From: Pseudoscleropodium purum
Lineage: Eukaryota; Streptophyta; Bryopsida; Hypnales; Brachytheciaceae
Direction: 5' to 3'
DNA length: 64,000 bases
Assembly: GCA_963969395.1 (NCBI GenBank)
Contig: OZ017796.1
Location: forward strand, 20,152,501-20,216,500
The position numbers were made by a program, and so were the translations under genes. Of this stretch, positions 37,560 through 48,856 are shown in pieces (the first letter of the stretch is position 1; every line of letters starts with the position of its first letter). The notes beneath the pieces are model-generated. The model searched no databases. It was not told the DNA's origin and saw only the letters and a list, made by a program, of their open reading frames with translations.

Positions 37560-37890
37560 TTTTTTTGGCTTCAAATTTTTTAGAGACACAACTAACATCA
37601 CTTTCACTATTCTAGATTATAAAATTCAAAATCCATTTTATAGATCTAAAATGGTCAAAGCATCTAAAATTGTTAGGCCCAACAAAAAAAAACTTGCCCT
37701 TCAAATGCTTATATCTTTCAATCTACTACAAAATTTTACCTCTTTTTCTTCTAAAAGTTTATTACAAGGTCCTACAATTAGATTTTCAAAAATAATAATT
37801 TGTTGAAAATTTCAATGTATGTAGTAATAGGGGCAGTTTTGAGTGTTTTTTCATAGGAAAAATGGTCTTGTTTCTTTAAGAGTCAATACA
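37560..37890. repeat. Degenerate copy of the same TTAA-element family
   Basis: CAAATGCTTATATCTTTCAATCTAC, then ACAAGGTCCTACAATTAG, then GGGGCAGTTTTGAGTGTTTTTTCA follow the same order and spacing as in 37068-37240, directly next to that element and in the same orientation. The terminus has decayed to TTTAAGAGTCAA. Confidence 0.5.
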
Positions 37891-40800
37891 ACTACCATGC
37901 CTCTATAGGTAGATCAAGTAAAGTTTCTCTTCTACCTACAATAAAACAAATTAAGGGAGACTACCCTTTTAGAGCTAGCTTGAAAGGGGGGCACATTTTG
38001 CTTATATCTTTGTACAAATATATTATTTCCATCAACATTGTTTAATTGGTAAGAAAGAAAGATACCTTTTAATTTAAAAATTGCTTTGGATGAATAAAAA
38101 GGTGTTTGGACAAAATTTTGACCTAAAGTTCAAAATATGAATGTTAAAGCATTAAATATTGTATTGTAGACAAGGTTTGTGTTAGGTTACATAGATGGGG
38201 ACCTTATTTCAACCCTTAAAGGAATTTTGTCCTTTAAAATTTAATATTATAAATCTGAAAATATTACAAAAACTTGTTTTTAAATGAAATAAAACTATCA
38301 TGTATATATATTAAAAAAATTGTGTTGATATTTGTGACCCAAAAATAAGAATCAGATTTGCCGTGTTAAGGCATTTGAATTTGTATTGTGATGGAACCAA
38401 AAAGGTAAGGTTTAGCATTTTAGCAACATGAGGCCTACCAGCTTTCTAGCAATGGAGGTTTTTGATGAATCATCTTACTTTGATATTGTTTTGCTCATGG
38501 ATGCGCTTGGAATTTTCAATTTTAACCATACAAAAGTAAAGACTACCTTGTCTAATATGTATGAAATTAATTGTAGAAAATCTTGACAATTGAATTTTTT
38601 AAATTACCACAATTTTGGATGATTAAGTTTAGGTAGAAAAAAAACACAACTTTTGGGTGAAGAAAAATTATAAGAAGATGAATAATGATTTTTGACACCT
38701 AAAAAAATTGTACTGTATTATAAACAAGTGCAATATTTTCTAATTTTAAAAAATTAGAAATAAAAGCTCTCTCAAATTTGTACACGTTTTCAAACAAAAG
38801 GATTAGAAAGCCAAAACTAGCCTCATTGGATCCGCTACAAAATTTTCAAAAATGTATATATGTGTCAATGTTTGAAATTTTGCAATTGATATTTTTAGCA
38901 TATTGTTTGAAACATCTTCAAAAGATTTGAATCATTCTAATTATTTTTGTATTCTTAATCACACAAGATGGAACCTTGTGTTTTTAAATTTTTTTCTCTC
39001 TCTCTATATATACTCTAGACCCAATTTGTTTGTGTATAGTAAAGACAAAACATGTCCAAGAATTTTTTTTCCATCTTCAACATTCCTTTTATTGTAAAAG
39101 AAATTATATTTTCTCCCTTCTTCATAAGACTATGTTTCCTAAATAAATTTTTAAATACTTCTCACATTGAAATTCTAAAAATCAGAAAATGTAAGTACAT
39201 CAACTTGTTAGGCTATAAAATTTTAACTTAAAAAATATTGAGATTTGTTTTATCCTACTGAAAATTTGAAGATGACACATTGTGTCTTCTCATTTTCGAA
39301 GGGGTTGAGGAACAAAATTAAAGAAAGGAAAGGAATAAAGTCTCTCTACCTTAGAAATATTCAATTTTCATACAATAGTCAATTTTGCTTTGTATCAAAC
39401 TTTCCTATTTCTAACTCTTATTTGGAATACATTTTTTCTTGTCAAATTGAGATTGAAATGTGAAATAACTATGAGAGTGAATAGTGGAAATGGTTAACAA
39501 TTTTGACACTTTCAAAATTTTAAAAAATTGTCATAGGATTGATTAATGGTAGCAAGTATTTTATGCATTATCACAAGATATTAATAGTTTAAATGAAAAT
39601 TTGCATTTCTTAATAAATACATCCAAGGAGTCAACTTTTACTATAAGGTAGATGAATGTATTTGAGAGAGTATATAGATTTGATGCAACTAAGCAATTGG
39701 CCTATTACATATAGTCATGCATTCAACCTATTGTAGCCCTTCTTTGAAGAAATGATACAAAACTTTGATTGTAGCTACTAAGTCTACCTTTGAGTGCTAC
39801 TTTTGAAGAAATTTTGCAAATATCATATATTGGTATACATTCCTACATTTTTTGATGTATAAACATCATAAAAAGTAGATTACCATAAAGCCTTAATGTT
39901 GTGCTTTTTTTAGAAAAATGATAAGATTATTTTTAATAAATAAGATGTCTATTGTAGATGCACATTGTCATTAATCTTAGAGGTTTCTAGTCACATTTGG
40001 GGTGTATTTAAACAATTGATTTTGCAAAACGCTTAACAATTTTTTGTCATCTATAAAAAAATGTACAATCCTAATTGTTGTTGTGATCTATAAACATCTA
40101 TATACATGTGGAAAATAATTTAAACAATCCATTTAGAATATACTATCTAATTATATTTTGCATAGTTGAAGATAAATATTGAAAGCAATAGGTCATAAAG
40201 TTTTTTAACGTGAATTGTTTTATTGAAATACTTATAGCCCCTACTTCAAGATAGTTTTGTGTTTTCTAAATATCTACTTTTAAAATTCATAGAAGTTATA
40301 GTTTTTAACAAAAAGAAATCTTTTAATATATACATTTATTTACATAGGCAAATGTGAAAAATTCATATTGATATTTTATAATAGATTCAAGTGCAAAATT
40401 GACTATAATTTTAGATTTGACATGTAAATAGAGGATTATAGTAAGACTTGAAGCAACTTCCATAATCCTAACCTTTTTGTCATCAAGATATTATAATCTC
40501 CAATCCATATATGGGTTTGTCATTGTATCCACTTTCCATATTTCATACATATATAATGTCTTGATAGTCTAAAATATTACTCAATTCAAAAAAAATTGTT
40601 AAAACTTATCAAAGTTTTGGCTTTTGTTTCAATAATACAAGTCTAGTGTTGCTCATGGCAAAATGTCTCAAGTAACTATTTCAAATTAAAAAGCTAAAAG
40701 AAATTTTGTATATGGCTACTTTTACATTTTTGTTTCATAAGTGGCTTTTTATTTATCCTTGAAATATTAAAGCTTTGAATTGATGACAAATATATAGAAC

Positions 40801-41025
40801 ATCTACTATTGACCATGACAAAATGTCACCCTCAATATTGGGATGTAAATTTGAACCAATATAATATCCAAATAGTGAATAGTAATGGGATTATTGTACA
40901 AGAAAAAGAACCTCAATCCTTTTTCCCTTGATTAGCATGAAATAAGGACATGTTCACATAGGGTCCCATTTGGAATTATTAATAATTACAAGAATGGTGC
41001 CAATAATTTATATCTCTATTAAAGG

Positions 41026-41309
41026 CAGGGTTGACAGGACGGTCGGACGTCCGGGACATCTAGACGCGGACGCCGTCCGCCCCGTCCACCCCGATACCTG
41101 TTCGCCCGATTACGGCCGTCCGATCGACACGCGGACTGATCTGGTCCGCATGATCTGGGCGTCCGCCTCGAGCCGTCCGCCCTATCCGTCCGCCCCGCCC
41201 GTTCGCCTTCCGACGGCGGGAGGGACGCTACGTCCACTGGCATCCGTGAGGACGGACATCCGGGTTACAGATGCCTTTTTCGGGCGGACATAGAGATTCG
41301 TCAACCCTG
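41026..41309. mobile_element. GC-rich hAT-type MITE with 8-bp target duplication
   Basis: Perfect 10-bp inverted ends (CAGGGTTGAC ... GTCAACCCTG) bound a 284-bp segment. ATTAAAGG occurs immediately outside both ends (41018-41025 and 41310-41317), an intact 8-bp target-site duplication, the hallmark of hAT transposition. The interior is strikingly GC- and CpG-rich and built of GTCCG/CGGAC-type motifs in both orientations, in sharp contrast with the AT-rich flanks. No transposase is encoded; the frames open across it are chance ORFs. Confidence 0.88.
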
Positions 41310-42992
41310 ATTAAAGGGAGGTTCTATGTATCTGATTGGAATTCATTAGTATATTTATTATTAGTATTGTTAGAATAAGACTTTATTAATAATGAATTTG
41401 AGCAATGCTAGGTGTAATTTGAAGAGGTGTATATATAGAGAGAGAGAAGTGATTGTTTTGAGTTGTTTGTGAAGATGTATATGTATTAAGTATTTGATAG
41501 CTATTTGATTTATGTTGGTGAAGTCTATTTTAATTGGAGATTTTAATAGATTAAATAATTTTAAAAGGAAATTGAATGATTTAATGTGACTATGTAATTG
41601 GTACCATTAGCTTTTGTAGTAATGACTAATAGTAGTTGAGTGTTCTTTCTAAGGATTTTGTATTGTGTGCAAGTGAATGATATTTTATCTATTTTAGGTT
41701 AATTCATTCTTGTGAAAAGCAATCATTCTTGAAAGATGAGTTTTATGGATTGTATTATGTATCCTTTAGAGAAATTTTGAGGTATGCTTTTTAGAAGGGT
41801 AACTATTCTCTCAAAAACACCACTATATAGCTTTTAGAAAATCAAAGTCACAAAAAAGGAAAAATTAGTATTTCACCTCTCCAATTGAATATGAATGCAA
41901 GTATTTGTGTAATATATACATACAAATTTGCATACAATATATATGTGCTTATACAAAAGTTTAAGTATGGATATGAGTACAAATTTCTATATATCCAATA
42001 TTGGTTGTTGAAATGCATGAGAGATTCCAATATATGAGATATCAATAATTTATGAGTAATTTTTAAGACAAAATTGACCTTAAGTTCTTGCACTACAAAA
42101 AATGGGCATTATCGTGACTATAAAAGAATGACTACGCGCTTTTTGCAACTACTTAATCACTTGACCTCCCTAATTGCACTATCGTAGAGATCTCTATAGC
42201 ATTTGAGTCATTCTATAGTCACAATTGTGACTGCTGGATGAAGACATAATGAGCTATGCGGTTCATCCACAACGTTCCATTTATAGTGTCATAGATGATG
42301 TGATGTAGTTGACTAGAAATTGCATGTGGAGGGTGCAATCGTGGATGAATAATGCTTGGTCATATTTTGCAACTGCACATGACTTCAAAATGACTAGTTA
42401 ATGACTGCTAGAACCCCTAGAAGTAATTTCCATGAAGTTTTCTTTCCCTAATAGAAAAAAAAAATGGCACTTCACTACATATGGAGGATAGATACATGCA
42501 TGTTTTGGGAATGTGATTGTAGGGCCACTATGAATTGAATGGCATGTTTTGGGAGCATATTTATAGAAGGGGCATGGAATGCTTGTATTTTTTTTTAAAT
42601 TTTAGAGTGTGCCATGTTCTTAATGGATGCAACTTCTGCTAAAATATTTATCATCCAATTGAAAAATTAACACATATAGGGCAATAGAGGTGCATGAACC
42701 TTTCATTGCTCTAGAGAAATACATTGGAGATTAATTGGGAAATGAAATGTGTGCATCCATTTTAGGTGTTGGGCTTTAGGGTTTAGCATCTCAATTTAAC
42801 TAATTTTTATTAATACTATTACTACACGATGGATTTGCGGATCACATGGCTTTTCTTTTCCTATGGGAGTTAGAAAAGAGGCTTTGGGTTCCATTGTTTG
42901 GTGCATAAAACTATGCACAAACATGGAAGCAACAACTTTGGCCAATTTAATTCAACATGAATGCCAAAACATTGCAGGTGTACAAAGTGACC

Positions 42993-43111
42993 AAGGCTAT
43001 TAAATATATAGCCACTAAATAGCCTGGCATTCACACTACTAGAGATAACCATTGAGATGCAAGGCTACTAAATATATATCCACTAAATAGCCTAACATTC
43101 ACACTACTGGA
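42993..43111 (+). repeat. Two-copy tandem repeat inside the CACTA element
   Basis: AAGGCTATTAAATATATAGC at 42993 recurs as AAGGCTACTAAATATATATC at 43061, period 68. About 51 bases, through CATTCACACTACT, are conserved in each copy. Confidence 0.75.
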
Positions 43112-43536
43112 CTTTAGAAACTTTAGAATGGTTGGTAAATGACTAATGATAGTAATGACAAAGTCTTGAACTAGTGATGGTGATTCCAACATCCTATTGC
43201 TATACGATGATTCAAGGCGGCATGCCTATGTAGTTTTTTGACATCATTAGTGAGTCCTCTGCCCCTTCCCATGGCATAATGACTAAGACTCAAAACAAGC
43301 TAGTCGAACTTTCATCTCTACAAATCACTTGAGTGTACCTAATATTCTTCTTGTGCCAATAAGTTTTCTTTCACCAACAATTTGATGCCTTTGACTAGAT
43401 TGGCTGTTGAACTTGGATTTAGTAGACTTTGGAGAATAGTGAGTTGTGTGACCTTCATTGTAGTAGTGATGAAGGCATCTGTACGGTCCACTACTTTCCA
43501 CTTAGCTTTGGCTTCTTAAATACGTAATATCACTTT

Positions 43537-44004
43537 CTATGCAAGTGTCTCAACTACATTGGAGAAAAACACTTGTGTGGCTTGACTAGGGAAAATGAAT
43601 GGCTTTGCTATGCAAGGGACTTTATGGCAGAAGTTGACCATAAGGAAGCCATCGTCATCCTGCACATGCGTAGGGTTCCCTCGCATGTCAAGAATTTTTA
43701 TCCATTCACACCATAGGAGTACGATGCGTGTATGCAATGCACCCTAATTGAATTCCAATATGTCCTTCAACACTCCGACATAGTTCACAAAGGACTTAGT
43801 AGCACTCCTTGGAGGCATTTTGAACATGGACACTACGCCACTATTGTAGCTTACGAATTGGGTGATTGTGTCATCTTTGACTCGAAAGTGGTTCCCAAAT
43901 GATGTGATGTGTGCATATCTAGTTGCTCTTTGTAAAGGTTTCTTACTCATCAAGAAGCGATCTATGTCTTCAATGTTGCTCCAGTGAGGGTCAAAATGGA
44001 GCAC
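43537..44004 (-). pseudogene. Broken CACTA-transposon ORF (DUF4216-like)
   Basis: One minus-strand frame runs from 44004 to 43537, interrupted by an in-frame TAG at 43744-43746. The order NSGVV, VGVLKDILEF, RIVLLWCEW, DDDGFLMVNF, then PFIFPSQATQVFF matches what I know of the DUF4216 domain found in plant CACTA (TNP2-type) transposon proteins. The equivalent family signature ends with a hydrophobic residue, then an AQQVFY-like motif. Upstream and downstream protein is not recognisable. It lies inside the CACTA termini at 42091-46094, consistent with that origin. The family assignment is from memory of the motif order. Confidence 0.7.
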
Positions 44005-44750
44005 GAAGTTGTAAATTCATTCAAGTTGGGGCGTAGTTGATGGATTCATTTGTTCTTCTTGCATGCATCTAACTTAAACATTAAATGCGGTTTAGGAATC
44101 AGTACAAGTCAGTATGGACCCTGAGGACAAACAATATTTGCAATGGACTTCCATGCCACCATTTTAATGTGAACTTTTTTATGATTGCAGCCTTACTTTC
44201 TAAAGTCATTACAAAGTTGCATTATGGTTTAGACAACAAAATGACTCCAATTTGACTTGAATACAACTTCTACAATACTATGAATTGAATAGCAACTAGT
44301 ACATGAATATTGTGCAAGAAAGTTTAGGTCTCCAAGAAGATGTGTTCCAAAATGAATGTACTAGTGGATATTCTTTCTTAAGGTTAGGGTGGGCACTTAT
44401 GTGCTTAAATAACAACATGGAAATGAGTACATTATGTCTTCAACACTACTAGATTCAAAGAAGGATATTAAGAAAATATCCTTTCCAATATTTTTCTTAA
44501 ATTTGCCCACAACTTTTGATTTGAGGCTCAAAATCTAAAACTGACTTTTGGAGATGAAAATGAGATTAATTTTTCAACTTTTCTTAGCATAAAGTTTTTT
44601 GAAAACAATTAATCTACTATTCCTAAATGAGATCTAAAATATTACTTATGACACAATATTTGCATTTTCCATATCCCACATTGTTTGTCTTGCTTCCTAT
44701 CACCTCACTTGTATAAAAGGCTTGTCAATTCAACTCTTTACACTTACACA

Positions 44751-45394
44751 TTAACCCCTAAATGCCCAAGGCTTGTTTTGAGCCTTTAGAAATTTGTTCT
44801 AAATTGAACAAAAATCCAACATTTTGATAAGTTGTATCAACTTTTTTTGAATCATAACCGTACAAATTCAAATTAGACATGTTAGAGATCATGTAGGAAG
44901 AAAAGACACAACAATATCACTTATAAATTGGAAGATTATAATGTTTGACTATGAGGGTGTTAAAACTATGAAAAATTTTCAATTCACTTTTCACAAGTCA
45001 AACCTAAAAAGTTGGTGACCAAAAAAGTATGAGGTTTAAGGGCCTAACATGAGTAACCCCAATCAATTTATGGCTTCTCAAAATCTACTCTACAATTTTT
45101 GTAAATGAGTTTTGAATGTGATTTTTTCTTCAAGTCCTAGTGTATTTGAGGCTCATTTACAAGAGCTCTCAACACTACAGGAAGTCAAGATTGCAATGGG
45201 TACCCTTGCACAAAATCTTAAATAGAAAAATCACTATCATTTATTTTCAAGATTGGATTTTTGATGCTAAAACTAAACTTCAAGAAGAATATTTCAAAAA
45301 TAAAAAAAATAAAAATAGAAACATGGATAGGTTTTATTTAACTTCAAAATTTTGCAAACACCAAATTTTGGTGCCTCGGGCATTTAGGGGTTAA
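44751..45394. mobile_element. TTAA-bounded element nested in CACTA, 644 bp
   Basis: This is the best-preserved ends of the family. The left end is TTAACCCCTAAATGCCCAAG, and the right end reverse-complemented is TTAACCCCTAAATGCCCGAG. The match extends to 22 bases with one difference. It is inserted in the 4 kb CACTA element, so it moved after that element arrived. No coding capacity. Confidence 0.8.
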
Positions 45395-47166
45395 GTGGCT
45401 TTAGAAGCCATGTGATACATTTGTTGAATATTGTGTATGATGTATTGTGGCAAAACTTCAAATGTATTAATATGTGACTATAGAATGACTAATTATTACC
45501 ATGCAATTGTCATTACATTCCTTTTTGCATGCATCACTGCAACTTGAAAACCCTAAATCCCAAATCCATCCCACTTTAGAATGACTACAAAATGACTTGC
45601 CAAATGTCAATCCAGTAAAACGGTGCAAAGACTCCATCACAACTTCTAAATGATAATATAATGACTTCTAATGTGGTTATCCACATCAAATTTGTAAAGG
45701 ATCTATTATAATTTTGAAATGACTCGTAAATGACTAGTAAATGGCTGGCCACATCAAATCTATAAGGGATAAGTTGGAACTAGAAAATGACTACAAAATG
45801 ATTAGGCACATAGATGTCCATGTCAAGTTAAAAAAGCTTGCACTTTCCACATGGCAGCTCACAATTTTTTTTCTTTAGGTTGTTTCCTTTATTAATCTTT
45901 CTTTGCTACTATTGTCATCTATTGTTATGTTCAAGTTCAAAATGGACAAGGATAATAAAGTGGTAGTCATTTACGTAAATGACTTATTTGTAATGATTGC
46001 AACATGCCTAAGTCATTTATCTATTTTACGACTGTGCCACGATTATTTTGTAGTCATTTATTGGAGTTGCAACTTTGACCATTTTTTTGTAGTGTTGAGG
46101 GCTAAATCAAGAACCTACTTTTAAATGTTTTCATCTTCCTACACCAATAAACAAATGATATGATTATCCATATTTTTTATTTTATAGGTAGCTTTTGCAA
46201 AATGTGTTAATTGCTACAACTATCCCTTCAAAAACACCAATACATTGTAGAATTGGTCGCCATTTTGGGTAAATAATAGGTTGAAGTATGATATTGTGGA
46301 GGTGATAGTTTTATAAAGAGAAGATTTTTGTAAAGTTTTTTTTTATTTAGCCTTAGGCAAAGATTTTATAGTATTGTTATTGTTTTTTGAGTGTATATAT
46401 GAGATGGATTTTGGATTGGGCTAGTTTACATTATAGCCTTTTACAACTTTTAATTGTAAAAATCTATAACTAATTCTTTGTGCATCTAATGATTGTGCAA
46501 CCATTTTGCTTCATGAGCATATGCACAATATCTTCATAATTTCTCCTTGAACCTCTATGTTGCCATGAAGTTTATTCAAATAGTATTAGGACCAATTATC
46601 TTATATAATTGCTTCCACTAAAATTGTTCTGAAGGAATTTACCTTACATTAAAAATTTTCTTCGTATCTATCTAAATTTCTGGCCCCCTCTAGGAAGACC
46701 ATTAAAAGCATCTCCACTTGGTACTATGAACAAGGGAATTTCCATTGTTTCATTGTTTCTTGTCAAATTGTGTGATGCACTTAAGATATGCTAATGACAA
46801 ATTTATCAAAGAAACCATGTGTAATTTGAAGAAAACACAACAAACGGCCAACCTTTGTTGGGCCAATATTACACAATGGCAAACTCATTAACCGTTGTCA
46901 TCTAATCACATGTCAAGCTACGATGTCCATGTCTTGAGCCACCTTGTTTCATATACTCGCATTCAATTGCCATCTGCATCGAAGCAAATGTTGCCCACAC
47001 CTAATCTTGCTTTTCATAGTTGGAAGCTAGACAATTACTCAACTAGGCTACATTTGCCATTATTGCTGGTGGACTTTTCAACGTTAGCAAATATAGGAAT
47101 GAACCTATCATTCTTATCCATGGCATTCCTTTGTAGTAGTTACCTAGAACGACCCTAAAATAGTTA

Positions 47167-47561
47167 TTAACCCCTATAGTTCCATGACTATGTTTTCACC
47201 AAAAACACTCAAAAACTGCCATTTTTAATACAAGTACCAAATTTTTGAATTTTTTTTGACACATGTAACCACATGATCTTGTAGTATATGGTATCAAAAA
47301 CATGTAGTAAAAAGTTCAAACATTTCCTACTGCATGGATTGCAAGACATAAGCATTCAAATTCATTAAAATTTCTATCAAGATAGAAGATTTGAAATTGC
47401 CAAAATACACTAAATGGTGATCCATGGATTTGCCATCTTCCTATGTACAAAAGTAAAAAATATCACAAGGAGGGAAATCCAACACTTTAAATTGAAAATG
47501 TGTTGAAGCAACACCCTTCCAAATTTGCATGAAAAAACTACCCTATGTTTTTTAGGGTTAA
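47167..47561. mobile_element. Short TTAA-bounded element, ~395 bp
   Basis: The left end is TTAACCCCTATAGTTCCATG, followed by ACTATGTTTTCACCAAAAACACTC as in the 18438 element. The right end, reverse-complemented, is TTAACCCTAAAAAACATAGG, one C short. The first 250 bases align with the 18438 element, so it looks like an internally deleted derivative. Confidence 0.55.
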
Positions 47562-48856
47562 TGAAAATAAAAAAAAATTGTATTGATGAAGTATTTGTGT
47601 TGGACTAACAATACTCTCATCTTATACAAAAGCAAAACTTCTATACCTTGAGTGAGGTTGTTTGATTGTTTTGTTTTGTTTGATTGTTGCAATGAGACCA
47701 CTAGAATATTGTAGGGCCCTAGTTGTGTTTTTGATAGGGTTGGATAGCTTTTTCTAAGGAGGGATTTATGGATTTTGGTGCATGGTGTTTGAACCTACAA
47801 TGTGAAAGTTATTAAATTTCAAAGTTTTTATGAATTAAAAAATTAAAAATTGATTACTTTTATTTTAGCTGTAGCAATAGTACACGGCATACTATGGTGG
47901 GCACTTCCAAATGCACCAGTCACCCTAAACTGCCATCTTTACTTTGTGTACACCTCCAAAATCAATTGTGTACTTATGTGGAAGACACTCTGTTAGAACC
48001 AAACTTTGTTCTTTTATAACTTTTGCATAGAATATCCAAATGTTGCCTTCTTTGGTGTGTTGAAACCTTCTCTCACTTGCCAATAAGAAAATACAAACAT
48101 TTGAACAGTCAAATAATAGTAATTAGGCACAATTACAATTAGTGGTGGTATTGAGAGTACCTACCTTAGCACTAGTAAGTAAGTTATGCTTTACATCAAT
48201 AGCCTTTAATCCGTTGGACATAGGTTCATTGTCATTACAAACAAACACTTTATTCACACCAACCTTCTTTGAAGACTGGAGTTTTTATCTATCTATATAC
48301 TTGCCAATATTTTTTGGGGTCTGAAAGCTGCGCTATCTCAGCAAGAGATTCTCAGTCAGCCCCTGCCCAAACTCAAATTACAGGACTGCAATACCAGTGA
48401 ACACTTGGTCTCCCTGGAGTGAGAAATGATCTCCAAAGAAAGTGGAAATCTGGCTGACCTGGCTGGCTGGGAGTGCGCCTGAGCTGAGTCCGGTGATTCA
48501 CTAGCGTGCTGCAGAACCTGAACGCAGCGAAAGGAAAGGCAGGATAGGCAACGAGAGGTTCTGGGCGCCCTGTTCCAATGGATGTCCCTCCGTCCCCTCC
48601 CCGTCTCTCACTCGACCCAGGATAAGGCAACCTCGTACCTCCAGCCCCTGCAGCTCCCTCGCCATCGCCATCATCGCCCGGCCTACAGTCAGCCATCCAT
48701 CCTGAGAATCCTGCAGGCTGCAACTACCCCAACCCACCTGTCCTCACAATCTCCTCCGCGGGATTCAAGTCCAGGGATCCATTGAGAACTTGCAGCACCG
48801 CGAATTGGCCAGCAACGTCGGTGTCTGTCTTGCGAGGGATTCATACAGTTGCAGCG

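Larger units (their letters stand above)
42091..46094. mobile_element. CACTA (En/Spm-type) element, ~4.0 kb, degenerate
   Basis: The left end CACTACAAAAAATGGGCATT and the right end, read on the other strand, CACTACAAAAAAATGGTCAA are inverted repeats. TTG lies directly outside both ends (42088-42090 and 46095-46097), a 3-bp target duplication. Dense AAATGACTA/TAGTCATT-type motifs occur inside both ends, matching CACTA subterminal repeats. The interior holds a broken transposon-type ORF on the minus strand and a nested TTAA element at 44751-45394. Most of the transposase is gone, so it is non-autonomous. Confidence 0.82.
35461..48856. other. Large AT-rich repeat desert
   Basis: Thirteen kilobases between EME1 and PRK with no supported host gene. 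It holds TTAA elements (36325, 44751, 47167), a relic (37560), a GC-rich hAT MITE (41026) and a 4 kb CACTA element (42091), each listed separately. The remainder is AT-rich sequence with poly-A/T runs. The last 500 bases turn GC-rich and should be the PRK promoter and 5' UTR; CTATATAC near 48292 is a weak TATA candidate. Confidence 0.6.

Noticed and set aside
40970..41293. 107-codon open frame with many Pro/Arg/Asp residues and an overlapping minus-strand frame
   Set aside because: It lies almost wholly within the hAT MITE. GC-rich repeat sequence opens frames on both strands by chance, and the termini and target duplication explain the segment.
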